Origin: Vibrio rotiferianus CAIM 577 = LMG 21460
Lineage (GTDB): Bacteria; Pseudomonadota; Gammaproteobacteria; Enterobacterales; Vibrionaceae
DNA: 64,000 nt
Reading direction: 5' to 3'
Assembly: GCF_002741985.1 (NCBI RefSeq)
Contig: NZ_APHW01000001.1
Span: 85,613-149,612 of the forward strand
Under the pieces are notes generated by a model. The model did no database searches. It saw only the letters and a list, made by a program, of their open reading frames with translations, and was not told the origin of the DNA. Shown in pieces: positions 19,209-28,529 of the stretch; position 1 is the stretch's first letter; every line of letters begins with the position of its first letter. Both the position numbers and the translations under genes were made by a program.

Positions 19209-21527
19209 TTACTTTTTCGCTTTAGCAAACGCGGCTGCAAATGCACCACCCATTGCGTTGTTTGAGGCTGCATCATCACGGCGAGGCTGGCGACGTTGTG
19301 GCTGGTCATTACGACGCGGCGCAGCGGAACGTTGGCTGCGATTGTCTTGGCCAGGTTCATCGTTCAAACGCATGGATAGAGCGATACGCTTGCGTTGTAC
19401 GTCGACTTCCATCACTTTCACTTTGACGATGTCGCCCGCTTTCACCACTTCACGTGGATCAGACACAAAGCGGTCTGTCAGTGCTGAGATGTGTACGAGA
19501 CCATCTTGGTGAACGCCGATATCAACGAAGGCACCAAAGTTTGCTACGTTCGATACTACGCCTTCTAGAATCATGCCCGGCTCTAAGTCAGAAACTGAGT
19601 TCACGCCTTCTGCAAACGTCGCCGTTTTGAATTCTGGACGTGGGTCACGACCCGGTTTATCTAGCTCTTTAATGATGTCGGTAATGGTTGGCACACCGAA
19701 GTTATCGTCGGTGTAATCCACCGCATGTAGACCTTTTAGGAAGCTTGAATCACCAATCAGTGCTTTGATGTCTTTGTTGTTCTTCTCCGAGATTGCTTTT
19801 ACCACTGGGTACGCTTCTGGGTGAACCGCAGACGCATCAAGTGGGTTCTTACCATCCATGATTCGTAGGAAGCCCGCACACTGCTCGAACGCCTTAGGAC
19901 CCAAACGAGGTACTTTCTTCAAGGTTGTACGTGCTTCGAAACGACCGTTTTCATCACGGAAGTCGACAATATTCTGCGCGATGGTGCTCGACAAGCCCGC
20001 TACGCGCGTCAGTAGTGCCGCTGAGGCGGTGTTCACATCAACACCGACCGCGTTTACACAGTCTTCCACAATCGCATCTAGGCGTTTTGCCAGCATAGAT
20101 TGGCTAACATCGTGCTGATACTGACCCACGCCGATCGACTTAGGATCAATTTTCACTAGTTCCGCTAGCGGGTCTTGTAGACGACGGGCAATCGACACCG
20201 CACCACGCAGAGACACGTCCATATTTGGGAATTCTTTTGCTGCAAGCTCAGACGCTGAGTAAACCGATGCACCCGCTTCACTCACGATGATTTTCTGAAC
20301 TTTCAAGTTGCCACGTTTGATGACGTCTGCGACAAAGCTGTCGGTTTCACGTGAAGCCGTGCCGTTACCGATCGCAATCAAATCGACGTTGTACTTGCGC
20401 ACCAACTGATCAACGATTTGCGCTGACTTGTCGTATTGCTTTTGTGGTGGGTGAGGGTAGATGGTTTCGGTTGCAAGCACTTTACCAGTCGGATCGACAA
20501 TAGCGATCTTCGAGCCTGTGCGCAGACCCGGATCGAGGCCAAGTGTTGCACGAGGGCCTGCCGGTGCTGCCATCAACAAGTCTTTTAAGTTAGTGGCGAA
20601 TACTTCGATCGCTTCGATTTCTGCGCGCTCTTTCATTGCGCCCATTAGCTCGGTTTCCATGTGCATCGATACTTTGATACGCCATGACCAGCTGATCACT
20701 TGCTTGCGCCATGCATCCGCCGGTGCGCTGCTGAGTGTCACGCCGTAGTGGTCAGCAATAATGGTTTCGCAGTAAGACTGACGTACGCCTTCTTCTTGCT
20801 CTGGATCGGCATTCATTGCCAATGTCAGGAAGCCTTCATTGCGACCACGCAGCATCGCCAACGCACGGTGTGATGGTACTTTGCTTAGTGGTTCGTTGTG
20901 GTTGAAGTAGTCTTTAAACTTCTCACCTTCTTGCTCTTTGCCTTCAACGACGCGAGCGCCCATTTCCGCATTGCGGTTTAGGTGGCCACGAATTTTCTCT
21001 AGCAGGTTCGCGTCTTCAGCGATGCGTTCCATGATGATCGCGCGCGCGCCATCCAGTGCGGCTTTGGTGTCTGCCACGCCTTTGTCTGCATCAAGGTATT
21101 TGCTTGCTTCGCTTTCTGGCTCAGTTTGCGGATGATTCCAAAGCTGGTCTGCAAGTGGCTCAAGACCGGCTTCAATCGCGATCTGACCTTTGGTGCGACG
21201 CTTTGGTTTGTAAGGTAAGTACAAGTCTTCAAGACGAGTCTTGCTGTCTGCCTGAGTGATCTCTTGTTCGAGTTCTGGCGTGAGTTTGCCTTGTTCTTGG
21301 ATCGATTTCAGGATGGTTTGACGGCGATCGTCCAGTTCACGAAGGTAAGACAGACGGCTGTCTAGAGTACGCAGTTGGGTATCATCAAGGCCGCCCGTCA
21401 CCTCTTTACGGTAACGAGCAATAAATGGGACTGTGTTACCGTCATCGATAAGGGTTACAGCGGCATTGACTTGCTCAGGGCGAACATTCAGCTCTTGAGC
21501 AATCATGCGACAGATAGCTTGGCTCAT
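19209..21527 (-). CDS. tex: RNA-binding transcription accessory protein Tex
   Basis: Nucleic-acid-binding protein related to eukaryotic Spt6, involved in transcription. The 772-residue product has the N-terminal Tex helical region with [15 protein letters not shown], a YqgF/RuvC-like domain (about 325-455, [18 protein letters not shown]) and helix-hairpin-helix motifs (about 500-560). An S1 RNA-binding domain (about 650-720, [20 protein letters not shown]) and a low-complexity Arg/Gln/Ala tail complete it. In E. coli the homologue (yhgF) also lies near greB and ompR. Confidence 0.96.
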   Translation of the reverse strand: MSQAICRMIAQELNVRPEQVNAAVTLIDDGNTVPFIARYRKEVTGGLDDTQLRTLDSRLSYLRELDDRRQTILKSIQEQGKLTPELEQEITQADSKTRLEDLYLPYKPKRRTKGQIAIEAGLEPLADQLWNHPQTEPESEASKYLDADKGVADTKAALDGARAIIMERIAEDANLLEKIRGHLNRNAEMGARVVEGKEQEGEKFKDYFNHNEPLSKVPSHRALAMLRGRNEGFLTLAMNADPEQEEGVRQSYCETIIADHYGVTLSSAPADAWRKQVISWSWRIKVSMHMETELMGAMKERAEIEAIEVFATNLKDLLMAAPAGPRATLGLDPGLRTGSKIAIVDPTGKVLATETIYPHPPQKQYDKSAQIVDQLVRKYNVDLIAIGNGTASRETDSFVADVIKRGNLKVQKIIVSEAGASVYSASELAAKEFPNMDVSLRGAVSIARRLQDPLAELVKIDPKSIGVGQYQHDVSQSMLAKRLDAIVEDCVNAVGVDVNTASAALLTRVAGLSSTIAQNIVDFRDENGRFEARTTLKKVPRLGPKAFEQCAGFLRIMDGKNPLDASAVHPEAYPVVKAISEKNNKDIKALIGDSSFLKGLHAVDYTDDNFGVPTITDIIKELDKPGRDPRPEFKTATFAEGVNSVSDLEPGMILEGVVSNVANFGAFVDIGVHQDGLVHISALTDRFVSDPREVVKAGDIVKVKVMEVDVQRKRIALSMRLNDEPGQDNRSQRSAAPRRNDQPQRRQPRRDDAASNNAMGGAFAAAFAKAKK

Positions 21528-21739
21528 CCGTGTATTCTCTTTAATTCTGTTTGGGTATTGGTTGTGTATAGAACATTGGGGTCATTCATGGAATTTGCAA
21601 TGTTTTAAACTAGTAACTCAAAAATTTACTGAGCGTCGGTGGACATTGGTCAATTTTGTGTCAAAACTGTAATTAAATTCAGAACTTATTCAAAAATGAC
21701 TGCCTATATTCTGTACCTTGGCACTTACGGAAAACAATA

Positions 21740-23620
21740 ATGAAAAAAATGTCTTTGGCTGTGGCGCTTTCAGGTGCCTTGTTAGTCGCTCCATTTTCTT
21801 GGTCGCAATCTTTATCTGCGACTACTCAATATCCAATCTATCAACTTGACGGCAAAGTGGTTCTCGGTCGTGTTGAAAGCGTTTATTACAGCGAGATTCC
21901 AGAGCTAAGTGATGTTCCTTTCATCGGCAAGATTGATACCGGCGCCGACACGACCTCAATGCACGCAGAAAACATTCACGTCAGCAGCAGCAACCCAGAA
22001 TACAAAAGCCTCAAAGATAACAAGCTGATGTGGGCAATCATTGATGATCTTGGTGGCACCAAAGCCAAGTGGGATGCTGACAGTTTTAAGCCGTACCAAG
22101 TGACCGTGAGTTTCACTATTCATCATCCGTACACAGGCAAAGAAATTAAGATAACTGATGATCTTGAACGCATCAGTGCGATCCGCAGCCGTACCAGCGA
22201 AAAACCAATTCTCCGCCCGACGGTGAAAATGCCGATGACCATTGCAGGACACACTGTGGACACCGTGGTTAACCTGACCAAGCGCACTCAATTCTCAGCA
22301 CCTATCTTGATCGGTAAGACTTACCTCGACAACAACGCGTGGGTATTTGCTGGTTACGATTACCTGCAAGAGCAACAAAAGGCGCAGATGATCGGTAAGA
22401 AAGAAACGGTTGAAGTGGAAGGGGTGCCATACAAGGTGAGCATTTCAACTTCTAGCCGTTACACCAACGTGCATGCGCTGAATATCAAAGTGGATAAGAA
22501 GAAAAAACAAGTTTCTTTCACTTTAGAAGGTGAGAACGGCAAGCGTCATCCAATGACCCGACCATTAGTACGTATGTTGAAAACCAGCAAGAGTGAGCGT
22601 CCTTTGGTTTATCTTCCGGTGCAAGTGAGTGAAACTGAGACGCAACAATGGCTGGTTTACTTGCGTGATCGCAGCAGCTTTAGCTCGCAAATTCGTCTGG
22701 GTAAAGACGTTGCAAGCCAGCACTTCGTGATTGACACCGACAAAGAGAACTTGCTCGGTGGCGTTGAGAAGTCATTTAAGAATGCTCTGAAATCTAAGCC
22801 ATTGGTTATCTCACCTGAAGAGTCAGTCAATATTGATGGTCATGTACTGCCTGCGTATCCCACCTTCGCGGTTAAAACGCCATTGTTGCGTGTGGATGGC
22901 TTTGAATTGACGGAAAAAGACAAGAAAGAAGTGGTGACCTTCTATCTGCCAAGCGCGAAAGGCAAGGAAGAGAAAATCACTAAACGCGTATTGAAGAAGC
23001 TCAAAGTGGGTGACTCGGTTCGCCCAGTCGTTGAGGGTGACTTCCTATTTGGTGATGAAGAGAAGAGCATCGAATTTGCCATTGATGTATTGAAGAAAGA
23101 CGATCAAGAACAGCCGTTCTTTGTCTTCGGCCACAACATGGCGAAAGGTGGTGTGCTGTTGAATACACGCGCTGATCACTTATTGGATGCGCGTCCGCTG
23201 TTTAAAGCCGGTCATATTGAAGTGGCAGAAGTAGAAGGCATGTCTTTCCCGGTGAAATTGGATACGGGCGCGGATGTGAGCTCAATTAATGCCAAGAACA
23301 TCAAACAGTTCGAGAAAGATGGCAAAGACATGGTGAGCTTCACCTACGAGAACGACAGCGGCATGAAGAAAGAATTTACCAAGCCCGTTGTTGACGTGAT
23401 GCGCATCAAAGCCAAGAAAGGTGAGAAAGCCAACGTACGTCCGGTGGTGGAAATGCACGTTAAGCTGGGTGAACTGGAGAAGAAGATTCGCGTTAACTTG
23501 CAAGATCGTAGCCGCTTCCATTACAGCATGATTCTGGGTAAGAACTTCTTGAAGCACGGTGCGATCGTTGCCAGCGATACCAACTACATTGTGACCGAGA
23601 AGCCTGACTACGAAGAGTAA
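21740..23620 (+). CDS. Exported retropepsin-like protein (PF05618-type) with four tandem repeats
   Basis: The 626-residue protein has a Sec signal peptide (about 1-22, cut near FSWSQ). Four related units follow at roughly 40-205, 215-340, 350-485 and 490-626, each built around an RP-V strand and an RSxF...I-LGK-type ending. Units 1 and 4 keep the aspartic-protease DTGAD motif (Asp66 and Asp508, IDTGADTTSMHAENI and LDTGADVSSINAKNI). Units 2 and 3 have lost it (STSSRYTNVHALN and KTPLLRVDG). The family was once named ATP-dependent zinc protease and is now regarded as retropepsin-like. Substrate unknown. It is flanked by tex (divergent) and greB (convergent). Confidence 0.82.
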   Translation: MKKMSLAVALSGALLVAPFSWSQSLSATTQYPIYQLDGKVVLGRVESVYYSEIPELSDVPFIGKIDTGADTTSMHAENIHVSSSNPEYKSLKDNKLMWAIIDDLGGTKAKWDADSFKPYQVTVSFTIHHPYTGKEIKITDDLERISAIRSRTSEKPILRPTVKMPMTIAGHTVDTVVNLTKRTQFSAPILIGKTYLDNNAWVFAGYDYLQEQQKAQMIGKKETVEVEGVPYKVSISTSSRYTNVHALNIKVDKKKKQVSFTLEGENGKRHPMTRPLVRMLKTSKSERPLVYLPVQVSETETQQWLVYLRDRSSFSSQIRLGKDVASQHFVIDTDKENLLGGVEKSFKNALKSKPLVISPEESVNIDGHVLPAYPTFAVKTPLLRVDGFELTEKDKKEVVTFYLPSAKGKEEKITKRVLKKLKVGDSVRPVVEGDFLFGDEEKSIEFAIDVLKKDDQEQPFFVFGHNMAKGGVLLNTRADHLLDARPLFKAGHIEVAEVEGMSFPVKLDTGADVSSINAKNIKQFEKDGKDMVSFTYENDSGMKKEFTKPVVDVMRIKAKKGEKANVRPVVEMHVKLGELEKKIRVNLQDRSRFHYSMILGKNFLKHGAIVASDTNYIVTEKPDYEE

Positions 23621-23646
23621 CCTTCAAGGTTGATATTCAAAACGCA

Positions 23647-23672
23647 AAAGCCGCACTAAAAAGTGCGGCTTT
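23647..23672. terminator. Bidirectional terminator
   Basis: Perfect 11-bp arms AAAGCCGCACT / AGTGCGGCTTT with an AAAA loop, between the converging retropepsin-like gene and greB; followed by CTTTTAT on the plus strand. Confidence 0.9.
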
Positions 23673-23691
23673 CTTTTATCCGGTCGCAGAA

Positions 23692-24177
23692 TCAATGTTC
23701 TTCGGCTTGGTAGCGAATGCTGTTGATAAACCATTCTTTGTAGCCTTCCGGCGTTCTTACTGCGAATTCGTCATCGACTTCTTTTTTTAGTAGTGCACGA
23801 GCCATTGGGGAATCAATCGAGATATAGCCTTTCGCATCACCATAGATTTCATCAGGACCAACGATGCGGAAATTCTTCACATCGCCCGCTTCATTCTCAA
23901 TTTCCACCCAAGCACCAAAGAACACTTTGCCTTCTTGCTGAGGTGAGTAATCCACCACTTTGACTTGCTCTAGGCGCTTACGTAAGTATCTGACACGACG
24001 GTCAATTTCACGCAGGCGTTTTTTGTTGTACTGATAATCTGCGTTTTCGCTTCGGTCGCCCAAACTTGCTGCCCAAGTAACTTTTTTGGTGACTTCTGGG
24101 CGTTCTTCTCGCCATAAAAAGTCGAGTTCGGTTTTTAGGCGATTGTAGCCTTCACGGGTAATTAAATTGGTTTTCAT
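23692..24177 (-). CDS. greB: Transcription elongation factor GreB
   Basis: Stimulates transcript cleavage by backtracked RNA polymerase. The 161-residue product has the N-terminal coiled coil (about 1-78, with the acidic tip region near GDRSENADYQYNKKRLREID) and the C-terminal FKBP-like domain (about 85-158). The length and the conserved RRVRYLRKRLEQVKVVD segment favour GreB over GreA. Neighbouring ompR and tex repeat the enterobacterial arrangement. Confidence 0.96.
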   Translation of the reverse strand: MKTNLITREGYNRLKTELDFLWREERPEVTKKVTWAASLGDRSENADYQYNKKRLREIDRRVRYLRKRLEQVKVVDYSPQQEGKVFFGAWVEIENEAGDVKNFRIVGPDEIYGDAKGYISIDSPMARALLKKEVDDEFAVRTPEGYKEWFINSIRYQAEEH

Positions 24178-24214
24178 TAGAAGTAAATCAGCCGTTATTG
24201 GATTCTGTTGATCA

Positions 24215-24513
24215 TATACCCAAGTAACCTCAAGATGCTAGGTTCAGCGAGAATGACTTGGTTTGTAGATGCGGCGGCGATTTAAAGGTCTAGTGGGCCT
24301 AAATCAAGAATCGGCAACAAAGTATACAAGCCAAGAGCCTTAGCATTTGTAAAGAGAGCCCTTCGGGAGCGTGTAATTGACCCGCTTTTTTTATTAAACC
24401 AATGGCTGTGTCAAACAACTTGGAAAGAGCTGGCTATTACGCTGCGTTGTTTTCCTTGAACTCGAATCAATGACAGCGCTCTGAATCCTGCATCTTGAAG
24501 TCACTTGGGTATA
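24215..24513. mobile_element. MITE-like intergenic element with 24-bp inverted terminal repeats
   Basis: Ends are TATACCCAAGTAACCTCAAG + ATGC at 24215-24238 and its inverse at 24490-24513; 22 of 24 positions match. No ORF of note inside. The terminal sequence is one I recall as a frequent Vibrio intergenic repeat. It occupies most of the 511-bp gap between greB and ompR, ending about 175 bases before the ompR start, and so lies upstream of or within the ompR promoter region. The rest of the gap (24514-24688) is AT-rich and presumably holds the ompR promoter; I could not choose a clear -35/-10 pair. Confidence 0.75.
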
Positions 24514-24688
24514 GAAGCCTTGATTTTGTCTGACTGTAAATTGTTGTGATGAGAAGAAAAACAACGTGAAACATCGAAATAATCCATCAAAATCGTGGTT
24601 AAGATAAAAAGAGTAACAATTTGAACAAGCACGTTTGAAAAAACAGTGATACATTTTTGACTATAGATGCCTCTGAAAGGATGTTTCA

Positions 24689-25408
24689 ATGCAGGAAAAT
24701 CATAAAATATTAGTGGTTGATGACGATGCTCGTTTGCGTGCTCTATTGGAGCGTTACCTTTCTGAGCAAGGTTTTCAGGTGAGAAGTGTCGCTAACGGCG
24801 AGCAGATGGATCGTCTTCTGACCCGTGAAAACTTCCACCTTATGGTGTTGGATTTAATGTTGCCGGGCGAAGATGGCTTATCGATTTGTCGTCGTCTACG
24901 TCACGCCAACAACATGCTACCTATTCTTATGCTGACGGCGAAAGGCGATGAAGTTGATCGTATCGTTGGTCTTGAAGTCGGTGCAGACGATTACTTACCA
25001 AAGCCGTTCAACCCGCGTGAACTGCTGGCTCGAATTAAAGCAGTACTTCGCCGCCAAACGGTTGAACTGCCAGGTGCGCCAAGCACGGAAGAGAAAGTGG
25101 TTGAGTTCGGCGACTTCCGTCTGAACTTAGGTACGCGTGAAATGTTCCGTGGTGACGAAGCGATGCCACTGACTTCGGGTGAATTCGCAGTGCTGAAAGC
25201 GCTAGTGACCAACGCTCGTGAGCCGATGTCGCGTGATAAGCTGATGAACATGGCTCGTGGTCGTGAATACTCAGCGATGGAGCGTTCTATCGACGTTCAA
25301 ATCTCACGTCTACGCCGCATGCTAGAAGACGATCCAAGCAAACCACGCTACATCCAAACGGTATGGGGCTTAGGTTACGTGTTCGTCCCAGACGGCAAAG
25401 AAGCGTAA
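24689..25408 (+). CDS. ompR: Two-component response regulator OmpR
   Basis: DNA-binding regulator of outer-membrane porins and osmotic responses, phosphorylated by EnvZ. The 239-residue product has an N-terminal receiver domain with the acidic pair VVDDDAR (about 10-12), the phosphoacceptor Asp in LVLDLMLPG (about 55) and the conserved Thr and Lys (LTAKG and KPFNPREL). A C-terminal winged helix (about 135-235, ERSIDVQISRLRRMLEDDP and WGLGYVF) completes it. AAAGGA precedes the ATG. Confidence 0.97.
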   Translation: MQENHKILVVDDDARLRALLERYLSEQGFQVRSVANGEQMDRLLTRENFHLMVLDLMLPGEDGLSICRRLRHANNMLPILMLTAKGDEVDRIVGLEVGADDYLPKPFNPRELLARIKAVLRRQTVELPGAPSTEEKVVEFGDFRLNLGTREMFRGDEAMPLTSGEFAVLKALVTNAREPMSRDKLMNMARGREYSAMERSIDVQISRLRRMLEDDPSKPRYIQTVWGLGYVFVPDGKEA

Positions 25409-25452
25409 TACCTTCTAAGGCCTGCCGATAATACTCGGCTGCTCATATTCCA

Positions 25453-25479
25453 CCCTCAAGCCTCCTTCCTGTTTGAGGG
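25453..25479. other. Hairpin in the ompR-envZ gap
   Basis: Perfect 7-bp arms CCCTCAA and TTGAGGG with a 13-base loop and no T run, so probably not a terminator. It lies in a 125-base spacer between ompR and envZ; in E. coli the two genes overlap. Confidence 0.5.
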
Positions 25480-25533
25480 CTGGAAACTCGCAATTAATGT
25501 TGTTCACTAGGAACAGTCCATTAGGGATCCTCC

Positions 25534-26826
25534 ATGCGAATCCGAAGTTCATTTACACAATCCATTCTGCTGTTCATCTCTTTGCTTCTCGCTAGCCAAG
25601 TCTTTTCTTACTACGCCGTTTTTAACTACGCGTTGATGCCAAGTTTGCAGCAGTTCAACAAAATTCTCGCCCATGAATTGAATCTGGTGCTCGATGAAGA
25701 TGGCTTACTCAAGTCCGATGCGCCACTGCGCCATCAACTGCTGGAAAACTTGGGTGTGACGGTACATAGCGTCGATAGCGAGATGATGAATGAGTTCAAT
25801 CATGCGATGTCGATTGACTTGATGTCGGAAGAGATGACGCAAGAGCTCGGCTCTCCAACGGAAGTGCGTTTGCTGCTTGGCAGTGAAAGCTACATTCTGT
25901 GGATGCGCATCGATCAGTTGCCGAACTCCATCATCCGTATTCCGCTTTCTGAACTGCAAGAAGAGGACTTTGCTCCGCTGTTCCGTAATAGCTTGATCAT
26001 GGCGCTTCTGATCATTGCTGGTGGCTGGTTGTTTATCCGTTTACAAAACCGACCTTTGATTGCGCTAGAAAAAGCCGCGAAAGGAGTCGGTCGAGGCGAA
26101 ATTCCACCGCCGTTGCCGGAGAAAGGTGCTTCAGAAATCCGCTCTGTCACTCGCGCATTCAACCAGATGTCGAAAGGCATTCAAGAACTGGAAGAAGATC
26201 GTGCGTTACTGATGGCAGGCATCAGCCACGACTTACGCACGCCACTGACGCGTATTCGCCTTGCGACAGAAATGATGTCACCTGAAGACAGTTACCTAGC
26301 CGAAGGTATCATCAGTGATACTGAAGAGTGTAACGAGATCATCAGCCAGTTTATGGACTACCTCAAGCCGGTAAACAAAGAGTCGTTTGAGCAGGTGGAT
26401 ATCAACACCATCACCAGCGATGTAGCAACGTCGGAAGGGGGCTATGAAGTCGAAATCGAAACTGATCTCAACCCTACGATGCCAACCGCTAAGGGTAGCC
26501 CAATCGCAATTAAACGTGCGGTGAGTAACCTTGTGGTTAATGCTCTGCGTTATGGTAATGGCTGGGTGAAAATCAGTACGGGCGTCACCGCCGACAAACA
26601 GTTGGTGTGGGTTTGCGTTGAAGACAATGGTCCAGGTATCGAGCAATCGCAAATCGCACGCTTGTTTGAACCTTTTACTCGTGGTGATACTGCACGTGGT
26701 AGTGAAGGAACAGGTTTGGGCTTAGCCATTGTTAAACGTATCGTCAGTCAACACTCTGGTTCGGTTGTGGTACGTAACCGCAGTGAAGGCGGGTTAAGCG
26801 CACAAATCAGTTTCCCAACCAAGTAA
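25534..26826 (+). CDS. envZ: Osmosensor histidine kinase EnvZ
   Basis: Inner-membrane sensor kinase and phosphatase for OmpR. The 430-residue protein has membrane segments at about 10-32 and 152-170 enclosing a periplasmic domain, then a HAMP domain (about 172-225). The dimerisation/phosphoacceptor helix has [14 protein letters not shown] (His about 232). The ATPase domain has N box [11 protein letters not shown]1 VEDNGPGIE and G2 [12 protein letters not shown]. Start ATG at 25534 follows GGGATCC. Confidence 0.96.
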   Translation: MRIRSSFTQSILLFISLLLASQVFSYYAVFNYALMPSLQQFNKILAHELNLVLDEDGLLKSDAPLRHQLLENLGVTVHSVDSEMMNEFNHAMSIDLMSEEMTQELGSPTEVRLLLGSESYILWMRIDQLPNSIIRIPLSELQEEDFAPLFRNSLIMALLIIAGGWLFIRLQNRPLIALEKAAKGVGRGEIPPPLPEKGASEIRSVTRAFNQMSKGIQELEEDRALLMAGISHDLRTPLTRIRLATEMMSPEDSYLAEGIISDTEECNEIISQFMDYLKPVNKESFEQVDINTITSDVATSEGGYEVEIETDLNPTMPTAKGSPIAIKRAVSNLVVNALRYGNGWVKISTGVTADKQLVWVCVEDNGPGIEQSQIARLFEPFTRGDTARGSEGTGLGLAIVKRIVSQHSGSVVVRNRSEGGLSAQISFPTK

Positions 26827-26851
26827 GCGTTCTTCGCTCAATCACTTCCAA

Positions 26852-26883
26852 TAAAAAAGCCCAACCTATTGCTGGTTGGGCTT
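26852..26883 (-). terminator. Terminator of xanP (possibly shared with envZ)
   Basis: Perfect 10-bp arms AAGCCCAACC / GGTTGGGCTT with a 7-base loop. The T run (T6) is on the minus strand, so it serves xanP best; on the plus strand the tail is CCCG. Confidence 0.85.
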
Positions 26884-26903
26884 CCCGATCATCCTAGGCA
26901 AGG

Positions 26904-28295
26904 TTAGGATTCTTTTACCTCTTGAGCTACCAGCTCATCTTCCTCTTCCAATTTCTCAGGAAGCAGTAGGTTCAATACGATAGCGGTGATGCCGCCTGCT
27001 GCTACGCCGGTGGAGAAAATGCTCTTAATGAACTCAGGCATAAATTGCAGAATTTCTGGCTTTTGTGCAATGCCCAAGCCCATTGAGAATGACAGCGCCA
27101 TAATCAGGATTGCGCGGCGATCGAGGTCGACACGAGAGATGATGCGTACGCCCGCTGCGGCAATGGTACCGAACATCACGATAGTCGCGCCGCCCAGAAC
27201 TGGCTCAGGAATCAACTGCACAAAACTTGCCACACCCGGGAACAGCCCCAAAATCACTAGCATGCCTGAGATAAAGTAACCTACGTAACGGCTGGCTACG
27301 CCAGTGAGCATAATGATGCCGTTGTTTTGACTAAAGGTAGAGTTCGGGAAGCTGTTGAATACTGCTGCAATCGCTGAGTTCAGACCGTCAGCTAATACGC
27401 CGCCTTTGATGCGCTTCATGTAAACCGGACCTTTCACTGGCTCACCGGAAACTTCAGACGTTGCGGTAATGTCACCGATCGCTTCTAGTGCCGTGATAAA
27501 GAAAATCAGAACCAGTGGAATAAACAGCGACCAGTCAAAGCTTAAGCCGTATTGCATTGGAATCGGCAGTGCGATGAGGTCAGTTTCGCCCAGTGTTGAT
27601 GTGTCGACCATGCCCATGAAGTACGCCATGATGTAGCCAACCAGCATTGCAATTACGATAGAAGCTACACGTAGGTATGGGTTCTTTGAGCGGTTAAGAA
27701 TAACGATCAAGCCAAGCACTGTGCCTGCGAGGGCTAACTTGTCTAGGCTACCGAAAGAGCCATCGCTCATCGCCGCATAGCCTCCGCCCATTGATACCAA
27801 ACCCACTTGGATAAGCGTCAGACCGATAAGCGTCACGACGATGCCAGATACCAATGGAGTGATGATGCGGCGTGCGTGTTCTAAAACGCGAGATAGCAGG
27901 ATTTCTGCAAAAGACGCTACCAAGATAGTACCGAAAATCGCTGCCATCATGGTGCTGATGTCCGCGCCGCCGGCTTTAAGAGAAAGACCCGCACCAATGA
28001 TTGGACCAAGGAAGTTGAAGCTGGTGCCTTGCACTGAAAGCAAGCCAGAGCCGATAGGGCCAAAGGTTCGAATTTGAATAAAGGAAGATACGCCAGATGC
28101 AAACAGCGACATGCTGATGATGGTGTTGGTTTGGTCAGCAGGCACACCCAAAGACTGACAAATGATCAGAGAAGGGGTAATAACGGCTACGAACATCGCC
28201 AATAAGTGCTGAAGTGCAGCAAAAATGGTCTGAGGTAGTGGTGGACGATCGTTTAACTGATAGACCAGTTCCGAAGTTCGGTTTGAAGTTGTCAT
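26904..28295 (-). CDS. xanP: Xanthine permease XanP (NCS2 family)
   Basis: Proton-coupled purine-base importer of the inner membrane. The 463-residue polytopic protein matches E. coli XanP closely along its length, for example [59 protein letters not shown] and [20 protein letters not shown]. The NCS2 motif around [18 protein letters not shown] is intact. A perfect PurR-type palindrome and a CRP-like site lie upstream, which fits purine salvage. Confidence 0.92.
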   Translation of the reverse strand: MTTSNRTSELVYQLNDRPPLPQTIFAALQHLLAMFVAVITPSLIICQSLGVPADQTNTIISMSLFASGVSSFIQIRTFGPIGSGLLSVQGTSFNFLGPIIGAGLSLKAGGADISTMMAAIFGTILVASFAEILLSRVLEHARRIITPLVSGIVVTLIGLTLIQVGLVSMGGGYAAMSDGSFGSLDKLALAGTVLGLIVILNRSKNPYLRVASIVIAMLVGYIMAYFMGMVDTSTLGETDLIALPIPMQYGLSFDWSLFIPLVLIFFITALEAIGDITATSEVSGEPVKGPVYMKRIKGGVLADGLNSAIAAVFNSFPNSTFSQNNGIIMLTGVASRYVGYFISGMLVILGLFPGVASFVQLIPEPVLGGATIVMFGTIAAAGVRIISRVDLDRRAILIMALSFSMGLGIAQKPEILQFMPEFIKSIFSTGVAAGGITAIVLNLLLPEKLEEEDELVAQEVKES

Positions 28296-28413
28296 GTTTG
28301 TCTCGCTAGTCGCAATAATTCTTGCCCCAGAGCTCGCTGAATGGGAGTGCTGGGTGGAGTTGACGTTATGACCTGTGATTGCTGTTAATCAGTGTCAACT
28401 CAGGTTGGTTTGA

Positions 28414-28429
28414 TGTGACAAGGCGCACA
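28414..28429 (-). promoter_or_regulatory. Candidate CRP site upstream of xanP
   Basis: TGTGA-N6-GCACA, nine of ten core positions matching the CRP consensus TGTGA-N6-TCACA. It is 119-134 bases upstream of the xanP start codon, between it and the PurR box. Confidence 0.45.
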
Positions 28430-28468
28430 CCATAAATTTTGTGCGGGATTATAGATGGATTTATTCAA

Positions 28469-28486
28469 AAAGCAAACGTTTGCTTT
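28469..28486. promoter_or_regulatory. PurR-type operator upstream of xanP
   Basis: Perfect 18-bp palindrome AAAGCAAACGTTTGCTTT; its centre matches the PurR consensus core GCAAACGTTTGC exactly. It lies in the 234-base gap between recG and xanP, about 175 bases upstream of xanP on that gene's promoter side. Hypoxanthine/guanine-bound PurR would repress uptake when purines are plentiful (inference). Confidence 0.85.
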
Positions 28487-28529
28487 GGTGTTGATAGAAA
28501 AGGCGAACCAAATTGCTCGCCTTAATCTC

